From: Prosthecobacter vanneervenii
GTDB taxonomy: Bacteria; Verrucomicrobiota; Verrucomicrobiia; Verrucomicrobiales; Verrucomicrobiaceae
NCBI RefSeq assembly: GCF_014203095.1
Contig: NZ_JACHIG010000001.1
Coordinates: 1 to 64,000 of the forward strand
Direction of reading: 5' to 3'
DNA: 64,000 nucleotides
Shown: positions 48,639-57,614 of the stretch, piece after piece
Position numbering within the stretch: the first letter of the stretch is position 1
How the letters are laid out: each line of letters begins with the position of its first letter
Notes under the pieces: generated by a model
Seen by the model: the letters and a program-made list of their open reading frames with translations, nothing else
Told to the model about the DNA's origin: nothing
Databases searched by the model: none
Program-made: the position numbers and the translations under genes

Positions 48639-50645
48639 ATGCACTCCCAGCCTCACCTGTCAGACTATCGGTCAGAAATCGACGGCCTGCGCGCCATTGC
48701 TGTGCTCGGGGTCATCCTCTTTCACGTGGACGTGAAATGCCCCGGCGGTTTCGTTGGAGTGGACGTTTTTTTCGTCATTTCCGGATATTTGATCACCTCC
48801 ATCCTTCTGCGGGACTTGGAAGCCGGCTGCTTCAGCCTCCTACAGTTTTGGGAGCGTCGCTGCCGCCGCATTATGCCCGCACTTGTGGTCATGGTACTCG
48901 TCACCCTCCTTGCCGCCGGCTTCCTCTTGTTGCCAGACGACTACCTCAAGCTCGGCAGGTCCGCTTTGTGGCAGGCCCTGTTTGCTAGCAATGTTTATTT
49001 TTGGCATGACACCGGTTACTTTGCTGCCGAAGCCTCGGAAAAGCCTCTGCTACACACTTGGTCCCTTGCCGTGGAGGAGCAGTTTTATCTGGGTATGCCA
49101 TTGCTGCTCGCGGCGCTGGTGCGCGTGCGTCCGGTTGGCAGCCGCAGGCATATAGGCTTCACTCTAACCGCCTTGCTGATTGCCAGCCTCGGTTGGAGCG
49201 TCAACATGCTGCGGAGTGACCCAGCCTCCGCATTTTTCCTGCTGCCCAGTCGCGCTTGGGAACTGCTGGTGGGTGCCCTCCTGGCGGTGCAGCCCATGGG
49301 CAAGCCCCCCGTTCTGGGTCGCTGGCGTGAAATTTCGGCATTGCTTGGGGTGGGGGCCATCATCAGCTCCTATGCACTGTATAAGGCGGACACCCGCTTT
49401 CCTGGCCTCGCCGCCCTTCCTCCCGTGCTCGGCGCAGCCTTGTTCCTCGCAGCCAATCAACGGCCCGCTGGCACGCCGCCACCCACGTGGTGTGGTCGTC
49501 TGCTCGCCACCCGCCCGCTTGCTTTCATAGGCTTGCTCTCCTATTCACTTTATCTCTGGCACTGGCCCTTGCTAGCCTTTGTCAATTACTGGAGTTTCGT
49601 CCCGCTGGCCAAAGGCGGCAAGCTCTTGCTCATCCTGCTGATCTTTTTGCTCGCTCTACTCTCTTGGCGCTTCGTTGAGACTCCCTTCCGCCTGCGCCGT
49701 ATTTGCGCTAGCCGACCCTCCATGCTCTTTGCCAGCGGCATGGCTGTTCTAATACTCCTGCTGTCAGGGGTGGGGATCACCCAATTTCAGGGTTTGCCTT
49801 GGCGCGTGCCCCCCGGTGTGAATCACGGCTATCCTAGGCACTCCGAGTCCAGCTTCATGCTTACCCACCAGACCGCCCTGGCGGATCTGGCGAAAGATCA
49901 GTTGGTGCAACTCGGCGTGCCTGGCCCCATTAGCAATAGCCAGTTCGTGTTGTGGGGGGACAGCCATGCACTCGCCGCCCATCCCGCCTTCGATAGCGTG
50001 CTGCGTGCCGCCGGCGTCTCCGGCTGCTCCATCACTCATTCCAGCACAGCTCCGCTGCTCGATTTCCATGTCAAAGTGCCCAATGGTCCCGTGACTGATA
50101 CCGTCGCCCTGAATCAGGCCGCGTTTGAGTGGCTGCGTGAGCACCGCGTCCGCCACGTCGTACTCGCGGCCTATTGGCAAGTATATGAGCAGAAGGGCAG
50201 GGTGCAGGGAGTCGCACCCAGCGATTACCTCGCTCATTACCAGGGCCGCATTCTAGCCACCGTGCAGAAGCTGGTCGAGATCGGCTGCCAGCCTTGGATT
50301 ATGCTGCAAGTGCCGGTGCATCCTTGGATCGTTCCCAAGGCGCATGCCTACTGCCTCATCTTCGGTGCAGATGAGAAACGCTTCTCCGCCACCCCAGACT
50401 CCTGGAACGGCCTGGCAGGGCAGGGGCCTGATTTCCTGCGTCAGGTTGAGCACGCTGGCGCACGCATCATTGATGCGCGTTCCGCATTTCTCGACTCTAC
50501 TGGCCGCTACTTCCGGATATCCATGGACGGGCAGGCGCTCTATGGCGACAAGCACCATCTTAACCCTGTAGGCGCGGAAAAAATGCTGACGCCGGTGTTG
50601 CGTCGTAGCTTTTTACCGATTTTTCCCGCCCTCGGCCAACCATGA
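48639..50645 (+). CDS. OafA-type membrane acyltransferase fused to SGNH domain, copy 2
   Basis: A 668-residue fusion, paralogous to the one at 40307. The acyltransferase 3 part starts IDGLRAIAVLGVILFHVD and contains VDVFFVISGYLITSILL and the shared LLHTWSLAVEEQFYL motif. The SGNH part has VLWGDSHALA near residue 438 and a C-terminal YGDKHHLNPVGAEKM with the Asp-x-x-His pair. ATG 48639 matches the family N-terminus. It ends in an ATGA overlap with a third, unfused acyltransferase gene, so two acyl modifications may be made together. Confidence 0.93.
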   Translation: MHSQPHLSDYRSEIDGLRAIAVLGVILFHVDVKCPGGFVGVDVFFVISGYLITSILLRDLEAGCFSLLQFWERRCRRIMPALVVMVLVTLLAAGFLLLPDDYLKLGRSALWQALFASNVYFWHDTGYFAAEASEKPLLHTWSLAVEEQFYLGMPLLLAALVRVRPVGSRRHIGFTLTALLIASLGWSVNMLRSDPASAFFLLPSRAWELLVGALLAVQPMGKPPVLGRWREISALLGVGAIISSYALYKADTRFPGLAALPPVLGAALFLAANQRPAGTPPPTWCGRLLATRPLAFIGLLSYSLYLWHWPLLAFVNYWSFVPLAKGGKLLLILLIFLLALLSWRFVETPFRLRRICASRPSMLFASGMAVLILLLSGVGITQFQGLPWRVPPGVNHGYPRHSESSFMLTHQTALADLAKDQLVQLGVPGPISNSQFVLWGDSHALAAHPAFDSVLRAAGVSGCSITHSSTAPLLDFHVKVPNGPVTDTVALNQAAFEWLREHRVRHVVLAAYWQVYEQKGRVQGVAPSDYLAHYQGRILATVQKLVEIGCQPWIMLQVPVHPWIVPKAHAYCLIFGADEKRFSATPDSWNGLAGQGPDFLRQVEHAGARIIDARSAFLDSTGRYFRISMDGQALYGDKHHLNPVGAEKMLTPVLRRSFLPIFPALGQP

Positions 50646-51748
50646 CGGCCTCGCCTTCCTCCCGCACTCAGTTCCTTTGCGGCATTCAGGCATTGCGCGG
50701 AATTTTCGCTGTTCTGGTGGTTTGCCACCACATTGGGGTGCGTTCTGCGCGTCTCTGGTCGCATGACTGGCTAGGCGGCTGGTTCTATCACAACACCTTC
50801 CGTATCGATTTCTTCTTCGTTTTGAGCGGTTTCGTGCTGTGGGCATCACACAGCGGGGATGCCGGACGGCCTGCTGCCGCGCGCAGCTTTCTCCTGAGGC
50901 GTGGCTTACGCCTCTACCCGCTGCTCATGACCATGACCTTGTTCAAGGTGCTTCTCATTACTTGCTTCCCCGGCAGAAGTTCCGATAGCTATCAGATCAT
51001 CCCATCTTTGCTCGCTTTTCCTCAGAGTTCCTTCCCTGTCATCGTGTCTGCATGGACGCTTTCCTTTGAGATGTATTTTATGATCATTCTTGCCGCATGC
51101 TTGGGATTGCCTGCAAAAGCTGCGCTCCCTGCCATGGTATTGGTGGCCGGACTGCTTCCAGTGGGCGGCATGTTGTTCGACGTCCACCCAGCCATCCACG
51201 GGCTGGGGTTCCTCACTCACCCGTTCATTCTGGAATTTGCTGCTGGAGCCGTGGCCGCAGAATGTGTCAGGCAGCGCGGAAGCAGAGGAGGGGGCATTTT
51301 GCTCTGCGCCGTCGCCATTGTCGGACTGGTGCTCGGCTCCACAGAGCATCTCAGGCTCAACTCCATTGCTGTCATCTGGCAGAAGTCCATCTGGGCGGTT
51401 ATTTTTGCCGTAGGTTTAGGTGGAATGGCGCTTTTAGAGCGCTCTTGCCGTCCGGAGCGCTGGTGGCTGCAGGACTATTGGAGTCTGGGGCGCGCCAGTT
51501 ACTCCATTTTTTTGTCCCATGGGTTTGTCCTCATGGTCGGCTTTGCCATGGGCAAACCGCAAATGTGCGGTGGCGATCCCTTTTGGACTGATGTCTTTTT
51601 GCTGCTGCTGGTCATCCTCGCCTTGTTGTTCGGGCTCGCTGTTTATAAATATTGGGAGCGTCCTCTACTCAGCTTCTGTAAATCGCTGGTGGTGAATTTT
51701 CCGTCGCGCCTTGCTGGTTCCGATTCTTCACAGACACCTCAGGTCTGA
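50642..51748 (+). CDS. Membrane acyltransferase 3, unfused
   Basis: A 368-residue integral membrane protein of the acyltransferase 3 family, with about ten helices. It starts with IQALRGIFAVLVVCHHIGV (His pair of the active site) and has IDFFFVLSGFVLW. There is no SGNH domain, so acyl transfer would be completed by the membrane domain alone or with a partner. It is coupled upstream (ATGA) to the OafA-SGNH gene and followed 4 bases later by the GT-C-like gene. Acetate is the most common group in the family, but others occur. Confidence 0.9.
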   Translation: MTASPSSRTQFLCGIQALRGIFAVLVVCHHIGVRSARLWSHDWLGGWFYHNTFRIDFFFVLSGFVLWASHSGDAGRPAAARSFLLRRGLRLYPLLMTMTLFKVLLITCFPGRSSDSYQIIPSLLAFPQSSFPVIVSAWTLSFEMYFMIILAACLGLPAKAALPAMVLVAGLLPVGGMLFDVHPAIHGLGFLTHPFILEFAAGAVAAECVRQRGSRGGGILLCAVAIVGLVLGSTEHLRLNSIAVIWQKSIWAVIFAVGLGGMALLERSCRPERWWLQDYWSLGRASYSIFLSHGFVLMVGFAMGKPQMCGGDPFWTDVFLLLLVILALLFGLAVYKYWERPLLSFCKSLVVNFPSRLAGSDSSQTPQV

Positions 51749-51752
51749 CCTT

Positions 51753-53453
51753 ATGACTCCTCTTCCCGCTTCGGCTGTCACGCGCCTTGCTTTCTTTGCC
51801 TCCTGCAGCATCGCTTTGCTCCTGCAGGGCTACACCCTGCTGCGCCCGATGTCTCTCAATGATGACATCGCCCAGCATCACATCTGGCTGGATGCCGGCG
51901 CGGGCAGCGGTTTTAGCCCCGATGATCCCTGGGTCTCCACCTCGAAGGCCATTCAACCCTATTTGTCAGCGGCGGTGTTTCAATTGCTGCATCTCGTGCT
52001 GCCAACTCTGCTCGTGGGCAAGGTTTTGGCCCTTGGCGTGCTCGCACTGACCGGGTTCCTCATGTTCAAATTGGCCGCTCGCTTCGGCTCGGCGCGGCTG
52101 GGGTGGGTCGCCATGGGGTTGTTTTTTATCTCGGACTCCTGGATCGGCATTGGCGGCGGTTTCGCGCGCGCCTTTGCCTGGCCGCTGGTCTGTGGCTTCC
52201 TCCTGGCCATGGCAAGCGGGAGGCGGTGCTGGGCAGCGGTTTGTCTCTTCTTTGCTGCGGCCCTTTATCCCATCATGTTTGTCCTGTTGGTGCCAGCCTA
52301 TCTCCTGCTGTGGTTGCAGTCGGAACTGCTCGCGGGGGGCTGGCGACGACTCATTGATTGGCGTGGACAGTTTCGAGGGCAGTGGCCTCTGATGGTCGCC
52401 GTCGCGGCAGGTAGCTCCCTCGTTCTGATCAAAAGCCATGAGCTTGGCCTGCACCCTTGGGTCGGCCCGCAGGTCACGCTGGCGCAGATTAAGACCGACC
52501 CGCTTTATGGCCTAGGCGGCAGAGTTCCCGTGTGGCCGCCCTCTCCTTTTGTGCCGTCCTTTGCCTGGGCGCTCATGCCTTGGGTCAAAGGGGTGCTGGA
52601 GCCCGTGCTGCGCCATGCCGCTTCCTTCCCAGCATTCCTGAACAGTAGCTTGATGTTGTTGCTAAACGTCCTTTCGTTTGCCATCCCTGTCCTGGCCATT
52701 ATCCTCGTCTTCCGGCGCGACCGTCGCCTGGCCCATGTCCTGATAGCTCTAGCCCTCAGTTCCGTGGTCATCTATTGGCTCGCGCAGCTTCTTCTGCCCA
52801 AACTCTACGAGCCTTCCCGCTATTTGAGCTGGAGCATGCCGGTGCTCGCTGTCCTCTGCTCGGCCATTCTGCTGGAGGCCGCCGTGGCACGGCTGCCCTC
52901 GGGCCGCCTTCGGCAGGCGGGCTGGATATTACTGCTGCTCGCGATGATTGCCCGCGCGCCGTCCATTCGTGGCAAAGGCGCGGAGGACGCTTCGGAATAC
53001 TCCCCCTTGTACGTTGAACTGGCTCGCACAGGCGGGGAGGAGATCATCGCCAGCTTCCCTCGTACCAGCGACTTCATCCCCCTCTTCTGCCACCGCAGCG
53101 TCTTTATCAGCAACGAGTCATCCCACGGCGTGCTCTTTTCCCGCTACCGCGATCTGGTCATGACCCGTCACACTGCCTTGCTCCAGGCTTTCTATTCCCC
53201 CTCGGTGGCGGTAGTTCGCACCTTCTGCCGACAGCACAACATTAGCTGGCTCGTCGTCGAGGATAAATATTACAGCCCCGAACCTGCACCTGAAGCCCAT
53301 TTTGCCCCCTTCCAAGAGCAGATGCGCGACATGCTCAAGCAAACACCCGTACCTTGGCTGCTCGCTTATGCCAGAAAAGCTGGCAAACAAGTCCAGCCCG
53401 GCGTCTACTTGCTCAACACCGGTCCGATCCTCGACTCAACTGCCCAGCCATGA
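51753..53453 (+). CDS. Polytopic GT-C-like membrane protein, paralog 1
   Basis: A 566-residue membrane protein from ATG 51753; the frame is open to 51711 but that overlaps the previous gene. About ten helices are followed by a soluble C-terminal region of about 150 residues. The first loop reads NDDIAQHHIWLDAG and GFSPDDPW, resembling acidic GT-C loops. I do not recognise the family. A paralog lies at 55926; the C-terminal segments KQTPVPWLLAYARKAGK and VQPGVYLL are nearly identical in both, as is EDxSEYSPLY. It is followed by a GT2 gene in ATGA overlap, which could make its lipid-linked donor (inference). Confidence 0.8.
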   Translation: MTPLPASAVTRLAFFASCSIALLLQGYTLLRPMSLNDDIAQHHIWLDAGAGSGFSPDDPWVSTSKAIQPYLSAAVFQLLHLVLPTLLVGKVLALGVLALTGFLMFKLAARFGSARLGWVAMGLFFISDSWIGIGGGFARAFAWPLVCGFLLAMASGRRCWAAVCLFFAAALYPIMFVLLVPAYLLLWLQSELLAGGWRRLIDWRGQFRGQWPLMVAVAAGSSLVLIKSHELGLHPWVGPQVTLAQIKTDPLYGLGGRVPVWPPSPFVPSFAWALMPWVKGVLEPVLRHAASFPAFLNSSLMLLLNVLSFAIPVLAIILVFRRDRRLAHVLIALALSSVVIYWLAQLLLPKLYEPSRYLSWSMPVLAVLCSAILLEAAVARLPSGRLRQAGWILLLLAMIARAPSIRGKGAEDASEYSPLYVELARTGGEEIIASFPRTSDFIPLFCHRSVFISNESSHGVLFSRYRDLVMTRHTALLQAFYSPSVAVVRTFCRQHNISWLVVEDKYYSPEPAPEAHFAPFQEQMRDMLKQTPVPWLLAYARKAGKQVQPGVYLLNTGPILDSTAQP

Positions 53454-54376
53454 CCGCTCCATCCCTCACCATCCTCATTCCCTGCCTCAACGAGGAGGTG
53501 GCCATTCCTGTGGTGGTTGCCGAATACCAGCAAGCTTTTCCGCAGGCCCGCATTCTCGTCGTAGACAATGGTTCCACCGATGCCACCAGCGCACGCGCAC
53601 GCGCCGCCGGAGCGGACGTGCTTGTTGAATCACGCCGAGGCAAGGCCAAGGCTGTTGCTACTGCGCTGAGCCACATTAACACGGATCTCGTGCTCATGGT
53701 GGACGGAGACGGTAGTTATCCGGCCGCCGGCGGCAAGCTGCTCTATGAACGTTACTGCGAATCTCCCGTGGATATGATCACTGGCGTGCGTCAGACCGAG
53801 CAGGACGTTTTCCGCCCCGGACATCAGTGGGGTACATCCCTGTTTGCAAGCTTTGTCAAAGCGGTGTTCGGTCATCAGCCAGGAGATGTTTTTTCAGGCC
53901 TGCGCCTGTTTTCCCGCCGCTTCTATATGAACGCACCGGTGCTTTCGCGCGGCTTTGAACTGGAGATCGAGCTGACCATTCAGGCTATCGACAAAGGCTT
54001 CAGCACCGTGGATCTTCCCATTCCCTTCGGTGATCGGGCTGAAGGCACGAGTTCCAAACTCAAGACTTTCAGGGACGGTACTCGCATTTTACGCGTGCTG
54101 TTGGTTCTTTTCCGCGATTATCGGCCAATGCGGTTCTTTGGGCTAATCGCCGCCTGTGGTTTCCTGCTTGGAGCCCTGGCGGGGGCACTGCCTGTGTATG
54201 AGTTTATTCAGACGGCCTATGTGAGTCGAGTGCCCATGGCTATTCTGGCTGCCAGCATCATGGTCATTTCTACGGTCGTTCTTTTGGTGGGATTGATCCT
54301 AGAGTCGAATCTGCGGCACCATCGAGAAATGTACCATATCCGCCTGCGCGGGTTCGGAATGCAGTCGAGGAGCTAA
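53450..54376 (+). CDS. GT2 polyprenyl-phosphate-type glycosyltransferase
   Basis: A 308-residue GT2 protein; ATG 53450 lies in an ATGA overlap with the GT-C-like gene. The core is LTILIPCLNEEVAIPVVVAEY, ILVVDNGSTDAT, LVLMVDGDGSYPA with the DxD motif, then GDVFSGLRLFSRRF. Two C-terminal hydrophobic segments (FFGLIAACGFLLGALAGALP and AILAASIMVISTVVLLVGLIL) place it in the inner membrane, as in DPM/GtrB-type enzymes that make polyprenyl-phosphate sugars. Pairing with a GT-C-like protein fits that role. Confidence 0.9.
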   Translation: MTAPSLTILIPCLNEEVAIPVVVAEYQQAFPQARILVVDNGSTDATSARARAAGADVLVESRRGKAKAVATALSHINTDLVLMVDGDGSYPAAGGKLLYERYCESPVDMITGVRQTEQDVFRPGHQWGTSLFASFVKAVFGHQPGDVFSGLRLFSRRFYMNAPVLSRGFELEIELTIQAIDKGFSTVDLPIPFGDRAEGTSSKLKTFRDGTRILRVLLVLFRDYRPMRFFGLIAACGFLLGALAGALPVYEFIQTAYVSRVPMAILAASIMVISTVVLLVGLILESNLRHHREMYHIRLRGFGMQSRS

Positions 54377-54497
54377 AAGCGGCAGCAGAGGGGCCATCTC
54401 AGATCAATAGCAGATAGAAGTAAAAGCAGCACCTTTCTGGCAGAACACCAAACAAGCCGCCGCTTTCGTTACCGTAGCTTGCATCACCGAGTCACCT

Positions 54498-54521
54498 TTT
54501 TCGGCATGTTCATGCCGAAAA
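54498..54521. repeat. Perfect 11-bp inverted repeat with 2-base centre
   Basis: ttttcggcatg (54498-54508) and catgccgaaaa (54511-54521) are exact reverse complements around TT. It lies 121 bases after the GT2 stop. No T-run follows the stem beyond the arm itself, so it is not a standard intrinsic terminator. It could be an operator, a bidirectional transcription stop or an element end. Confidence 0.6.
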
Positions 54522-54859
54522 CACAAGCTAATCAAATCGTGAATGGTGCTGAGAACATTCTTGTGTGGGGGGCTCGCACTATGAAGTGGGCAATAGCCAT
54601 GCAGCTTACAATGCAGGGGGGATCTCCTCTTTCCAGTTCGCACCAACCTTGGGTTTACGACACCGCCAGCTGAATCACATCCTTTTTTGGGGGGGCTGGT
54701 CAGTCGCATCGAGTTGTTCAACACGCCGATTTTGGAGTGAAGAAAACAAATCCTGCCGATGTCGCCTCACGCCATCCACTACCCAGGGCAAATGAGAACG
54801 CAGAACCATCGGTTAATTTCGAAATCGAGATTTAAAAACACTGACCTAAGATAATAAGC

Positions 54860-54888
54860 TTGAAACATGTGGCGGATTGCGCGATAAA
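54860..54888 (+). promoter_or_regulatory. Possible sigma-70-like promoter
   Basis: TTGAAA (54860-54865) and GATAAA (54883-54888) are separated by 17 bases, about 80 bases before the methyltransferase start at 54970. The -10 match is imperfect. The prediction is by eye only. Confidence 0.3.
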
Positions 54889-54969
54889 CGATTATTTATC
54901 TGGTCATCTGTTGGTTAATGGCACATCCAACGATGTTCATTTTCAAGTACGCGATAGACACCTCAAGAA

Positions 54970-55707
54970 ATGGGCTGGTTTTATAAACTTCTTAAGAAAG
55001 AAGAGTTTCTTCCTACTCGTCTTGGGATGTTCGTTAATTCCTCTTATCTGATCCGCCGCGCGCTTGGTAAGGCTGTCGTAAAGCACAGCGGCGAGATGCG
55101 CGGGACGATGGTGGATTTTGGCTGCGGGACCGCCCCTTACCGGCAACTTTTCAAAATCGACCACTACTTGGGGCTGGAGATTGACTCCCCCGGGTATCCA
55201 TTGAAGAACGCGCATTCGACATTGCTTTACTCCGGTGATCTCATACCGCTGGAAAATGAAAGTGTGGACAGCATTTTAATGACGGAAGTGCTGGAGCATG
55301 TTTTCAATCCAGCGCAGGTGCTGGCTGAGTTCCATCGTATCCTCCGACCCGGTGGTTGTGTGCTCATTACTTGTCCCTTTTCCTGGCCATTGCATGAGGA
55401 ACCCTACGACTATGCTCGCTACACCCCATTCGCATTGCAGCACCTTGTTCAGGCCGCTGGTTTGGAACTGAAGTCTATCGAGAAATCTGGCAATTGGACA
55501 CTCCTGCAGATTCAACTTCTTCTGACTTACAGCGTGCAGAATCTCCTTCCCCAGGAGGGTCGTCTCAATCGCGTGGGCAAGATCATTTATTGCACCATCC
55601 TCAATCCGCTTGCCTTGGTATTAAATTTTTTGCTGCCCAAGGATGAGCGCCTTTACTTCAACAACATTGTTGTAGCTCGAAAGAAGTGCGGCAGCAGTGA
55701 GAAATGA
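54970..55707 (+). CDS. Class I SAM-dependent methyltransferase
   Basis: A 245-residue Methyltransf_11-type protein. Motif I is TMVDFGCGTAPYRQLF (about 46-61), then YLGLEID, and the later motifs SILMTEVLEHVFNPAQVLAEF and HRILRPGGCVLITCPF. The C-terminal part has a hydrophobic stretch (CTILNPLALVLNFLL) that may contact the membrane. It stands alone between two non-coding gaps. Similar proteins occur in O-antigen loci; the substrate is unknown. Confidence 0.87.
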   Translation: MGWFYKLLKKEEFLPTRLGMFVNSSYLIRRALGKAVVKHSGEMRGTMVDFGCGTAPYRQLFKIDHYLGLEIDSPGYPLKNAHSTLLYSGDLIPLENESVDSILMTEVLEHVFNPAQVLAEFHRILRPGGCVLITCPFSWPLHEEPYDYARYTPFALQHLVQAAGLELKSIEKSGNWTLLQIQLLLTYSVQNLLPQEGRLNRVGKIIYCTILNPLALVLNFLLPKDERLYFNNIVVARKKCGSSEK

Positions 55708-55925
55708 CAGGTGTGGGAAAATAAACATTCATACAAATTTGGCGCGTGTATTCCTGAACAATTACCCTGAATCCAAGGCTGGCTTCTGGAGTGGAGACGT
55801 TTGTTGGTCGAGAGCGAAGGTGTCTCTGAGGCGCTCATGCAAATCTCTGCGCGGACTTTCCCGGACCCGAGCGCTGAGACTCTGACTGCCTCCCCCGACC
55901 TCATTTCATCCCCGAACCACGTTTG

Positions 55926-57614
55926 ATGAGTAAATTTTCCTTTTCTGCCCTGTTTGCTCTGGCTGTGGCCTGTCTTATGACCTTGCTCCTGCAGGGGCAT
56001 ACGTTGCTGCGCCCCATGCTCATCACGGATGATATTGCACAGCACCATGTGTGGCTGGATGCCGTGCCCGGCAGTGGCTTTCAGCCTGACGATCCCTGGA
56101 TCAAATGCTCCAAGGTTTACCAGCCTTACTTGGCTGCAGCAGCGTTTCAGGCGGTGCATCTTGTTCTGCCCACGCTGCTGGTGGGAAAAGCCATTGCGCT
56201 GGTTCTCCTGGCCTTAACCGCTTTTCTAGTCTTCCAGATTGGCATTCGTCTCGGCGGCACGCGCCTCGGCTGGATTGCCATGGGCCTCTTCTTTCTCTCC
56301 GATGGGTGGATCGGCATAAGCGGAGGTTTCTCACGCAGCTTTGCCTGGCCCCTTGTTTCGGGATTCCTGCTGGCACTCCTCAGCCGCCGTCCTGGCATTG
56401 CCGCGCTCTGCCTTTTCCTGGCTGCACCGCTGTATCCCATGCTCTTTGTGCTTCTCGCGCCCGTTTATGCCATTGTATGGCTCTATGAAGAGTTTCGCAC
56501 CGGCTGGCGGCAAACCTTCAACCTGCGCACTCAATGGCAGGCGCAGTGGCCTCTGCTTCTGGCTGTCCTCGCAGGCAGTGCTCTGGTGCTGCTGAAAAGC
56601 AGGGAGATGGCCATGCACCCCTTCATGGGACCTCAAGTTACGTTGGCTCAGATCCAGACAGATCCTCTCTTTGGTGTCGGTGGCCGTGTGGTGTTGTGGC
56701 CGCAGCCACCTCTCTACGTCATGTTGCCTGGGTCTCTGTTTCCGTGGGGAAAGGTGCTGGTTGAGCCGGTGCTGCGGCATCTGGCCGCAAAGTCCGCCGC
56801 ACTGGCTGGTGCGAGTGTCCTGCTGCTGTATGTTGCAGCTGTTCTCGCGTTCGTGCTGTCAATGTTTATCCTCTGGCGTCGCAGCCGGGAAAAAACTGTG
56901 GTGTTACTGGCTCTCGCGGTGGTCTCCACGGTGGCTTTTCAGGTTGCTGTGTTGCTGTTGCCCAAACTATTCGAAGCATCGCGCTATCTCATGTGGAGCA
57001 TACCGCCGCTGGGCCTCATTGCTTGGTCCGTGCTGCTCGATTCCGCAATCGGTCTTGTATCGTCAAAGCGTGCGCTTCAGGTGCTGTTCGCACTGCTGGC
57101 GGTCTTATACGTAGCCAGAGCTCCGGCCATCCGCGGCCAAGGTGCCGAGGACAGCTCCGAATACTCCCCCTTGTACTCCGCACTGGCACACACAGGCGCG
57201 GGGGAGCTGATTGCCTCTTTCCCCCGCACGGCCGATCTCATTCCGGTGCTGTGCCACCGCAGCGTCTTCGTTAGCAATGAATCTTCTCACGCCGTCATGT
57301 TTACACGCTGCCGGCAACTCATCATGGAGCGCCACTCCGCACTGCTCAAGGCTTTCTATTCACCCAGCTCCACAGACGTGCGCTGCTTCTGCAAAGACAA
57401 TAAAATTTCATGGCTCGTGGTGGAGGAAAAATACTATCGGCCGGACATGGCGCCAGGAATGCACTTTGCGCCTTTTGAGCAGCAGATGCGGGACATGCTG
57501 AAGCAAACCCCGCAGCCGTGGCTGCTGGCTTATGCTAGAAAAGCCGGAAAGCAGGTGCAGCCCGGCGTTTACCTTCTCGATACCGGCCACATCCAAGACC
57601 TTTCCGCTCAGTGA
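55926..57614 (+). CDS. Polytopic GT-C-like membrane protein, paralog 2
   Basis: A 562-residue paralog of the protein at 51753, with the same helix pattern and C-terminal soluble region. ATG 55926 is preferred over the TTG at 55923. Shared segments include LLQGHTLLRPM (GY in the other), DDIAQHHVWLDA, PSIRGKGAEDxSEYSPLY-like and KQTPQPWLLAYARKAGK. It lies 218 bases after a methyltransferase and ends in a GTGA overlap with an epimerase-like gene, not with a GT2 gene as its paralog does. Function as a periplasmic sugar transferase is inferred from architecture only. Confidence 0.8.
   Translation: MSKFSFSALFALAVACLMTLLLQGHTLLRPMLITDDIAQHHVWLDAVPGSGFQPDDPWIKCSKVYQPYLAAAAFQAVHLVLPTLLVGKAIALVLLALTAFLVFQIGIRLGGTRLGWIAMGLFFLSDGWIGISGGFSRSFAWPLVSGFLLALLSRRPGIAALCLFLAAPLYPMLFVLLAPVYAIVWLYEEFRTGWRQTFNLRTQWQAQWPLLLAVLAGSALVLLKSREMAMHPFMGPQVTLAQIQTDPLFGVGGRVVLWPQPPLYVMLPGSLFPWGKVLVEPVLRHLAAKSAALAGASVLLLYVAAVLAFVLSMFILWRRSREKTVVLLALAVVSTVAFQVAVLLLPKLFEASRYLMWSIPPLGLIAWSVLLDSAIGLVSSKRALQVLFALLAVLYVARAPAIRGQGAEDSSEYSPLYSALAHTGAGELIASFPRTADLIPVLCHRSVFVSNESSHAVMFTRCRQLIMERHSALLKAFYSPSSTDVRCFCKDNKISWLVVEEKYYRPDMAPGMHFAPFEQQMRDMLKQTPQPWLLAYARKAGKQVQPGVYLLDTGHIQDLSAQ

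Larger units (their letters stand above)
54377..54969. other. AT-richer non-coding stretch with palindrome and G tracts
   Basis: About 590 bases without a credible gene. It holds a perfect inverted repeat at 54498-54521, three runs of six to seven G (near 54566, 54616 and 54689, the last directly after six T), and a possible promoter at 54860. The composition differs from the flanking genes, so it may be the remnant of an insertion or a lost gene, but no protein fragment was recognisable. Confidence 0.45.

Noticed and set aside
54404-54724. 106-codon minus-strand frame in the 54.4-54.9 kb gap
   Set aside because: No family resemblance and unusual composition (Cys, Ser, Pro, His); a transposase relic was considered but no motif could be identified.
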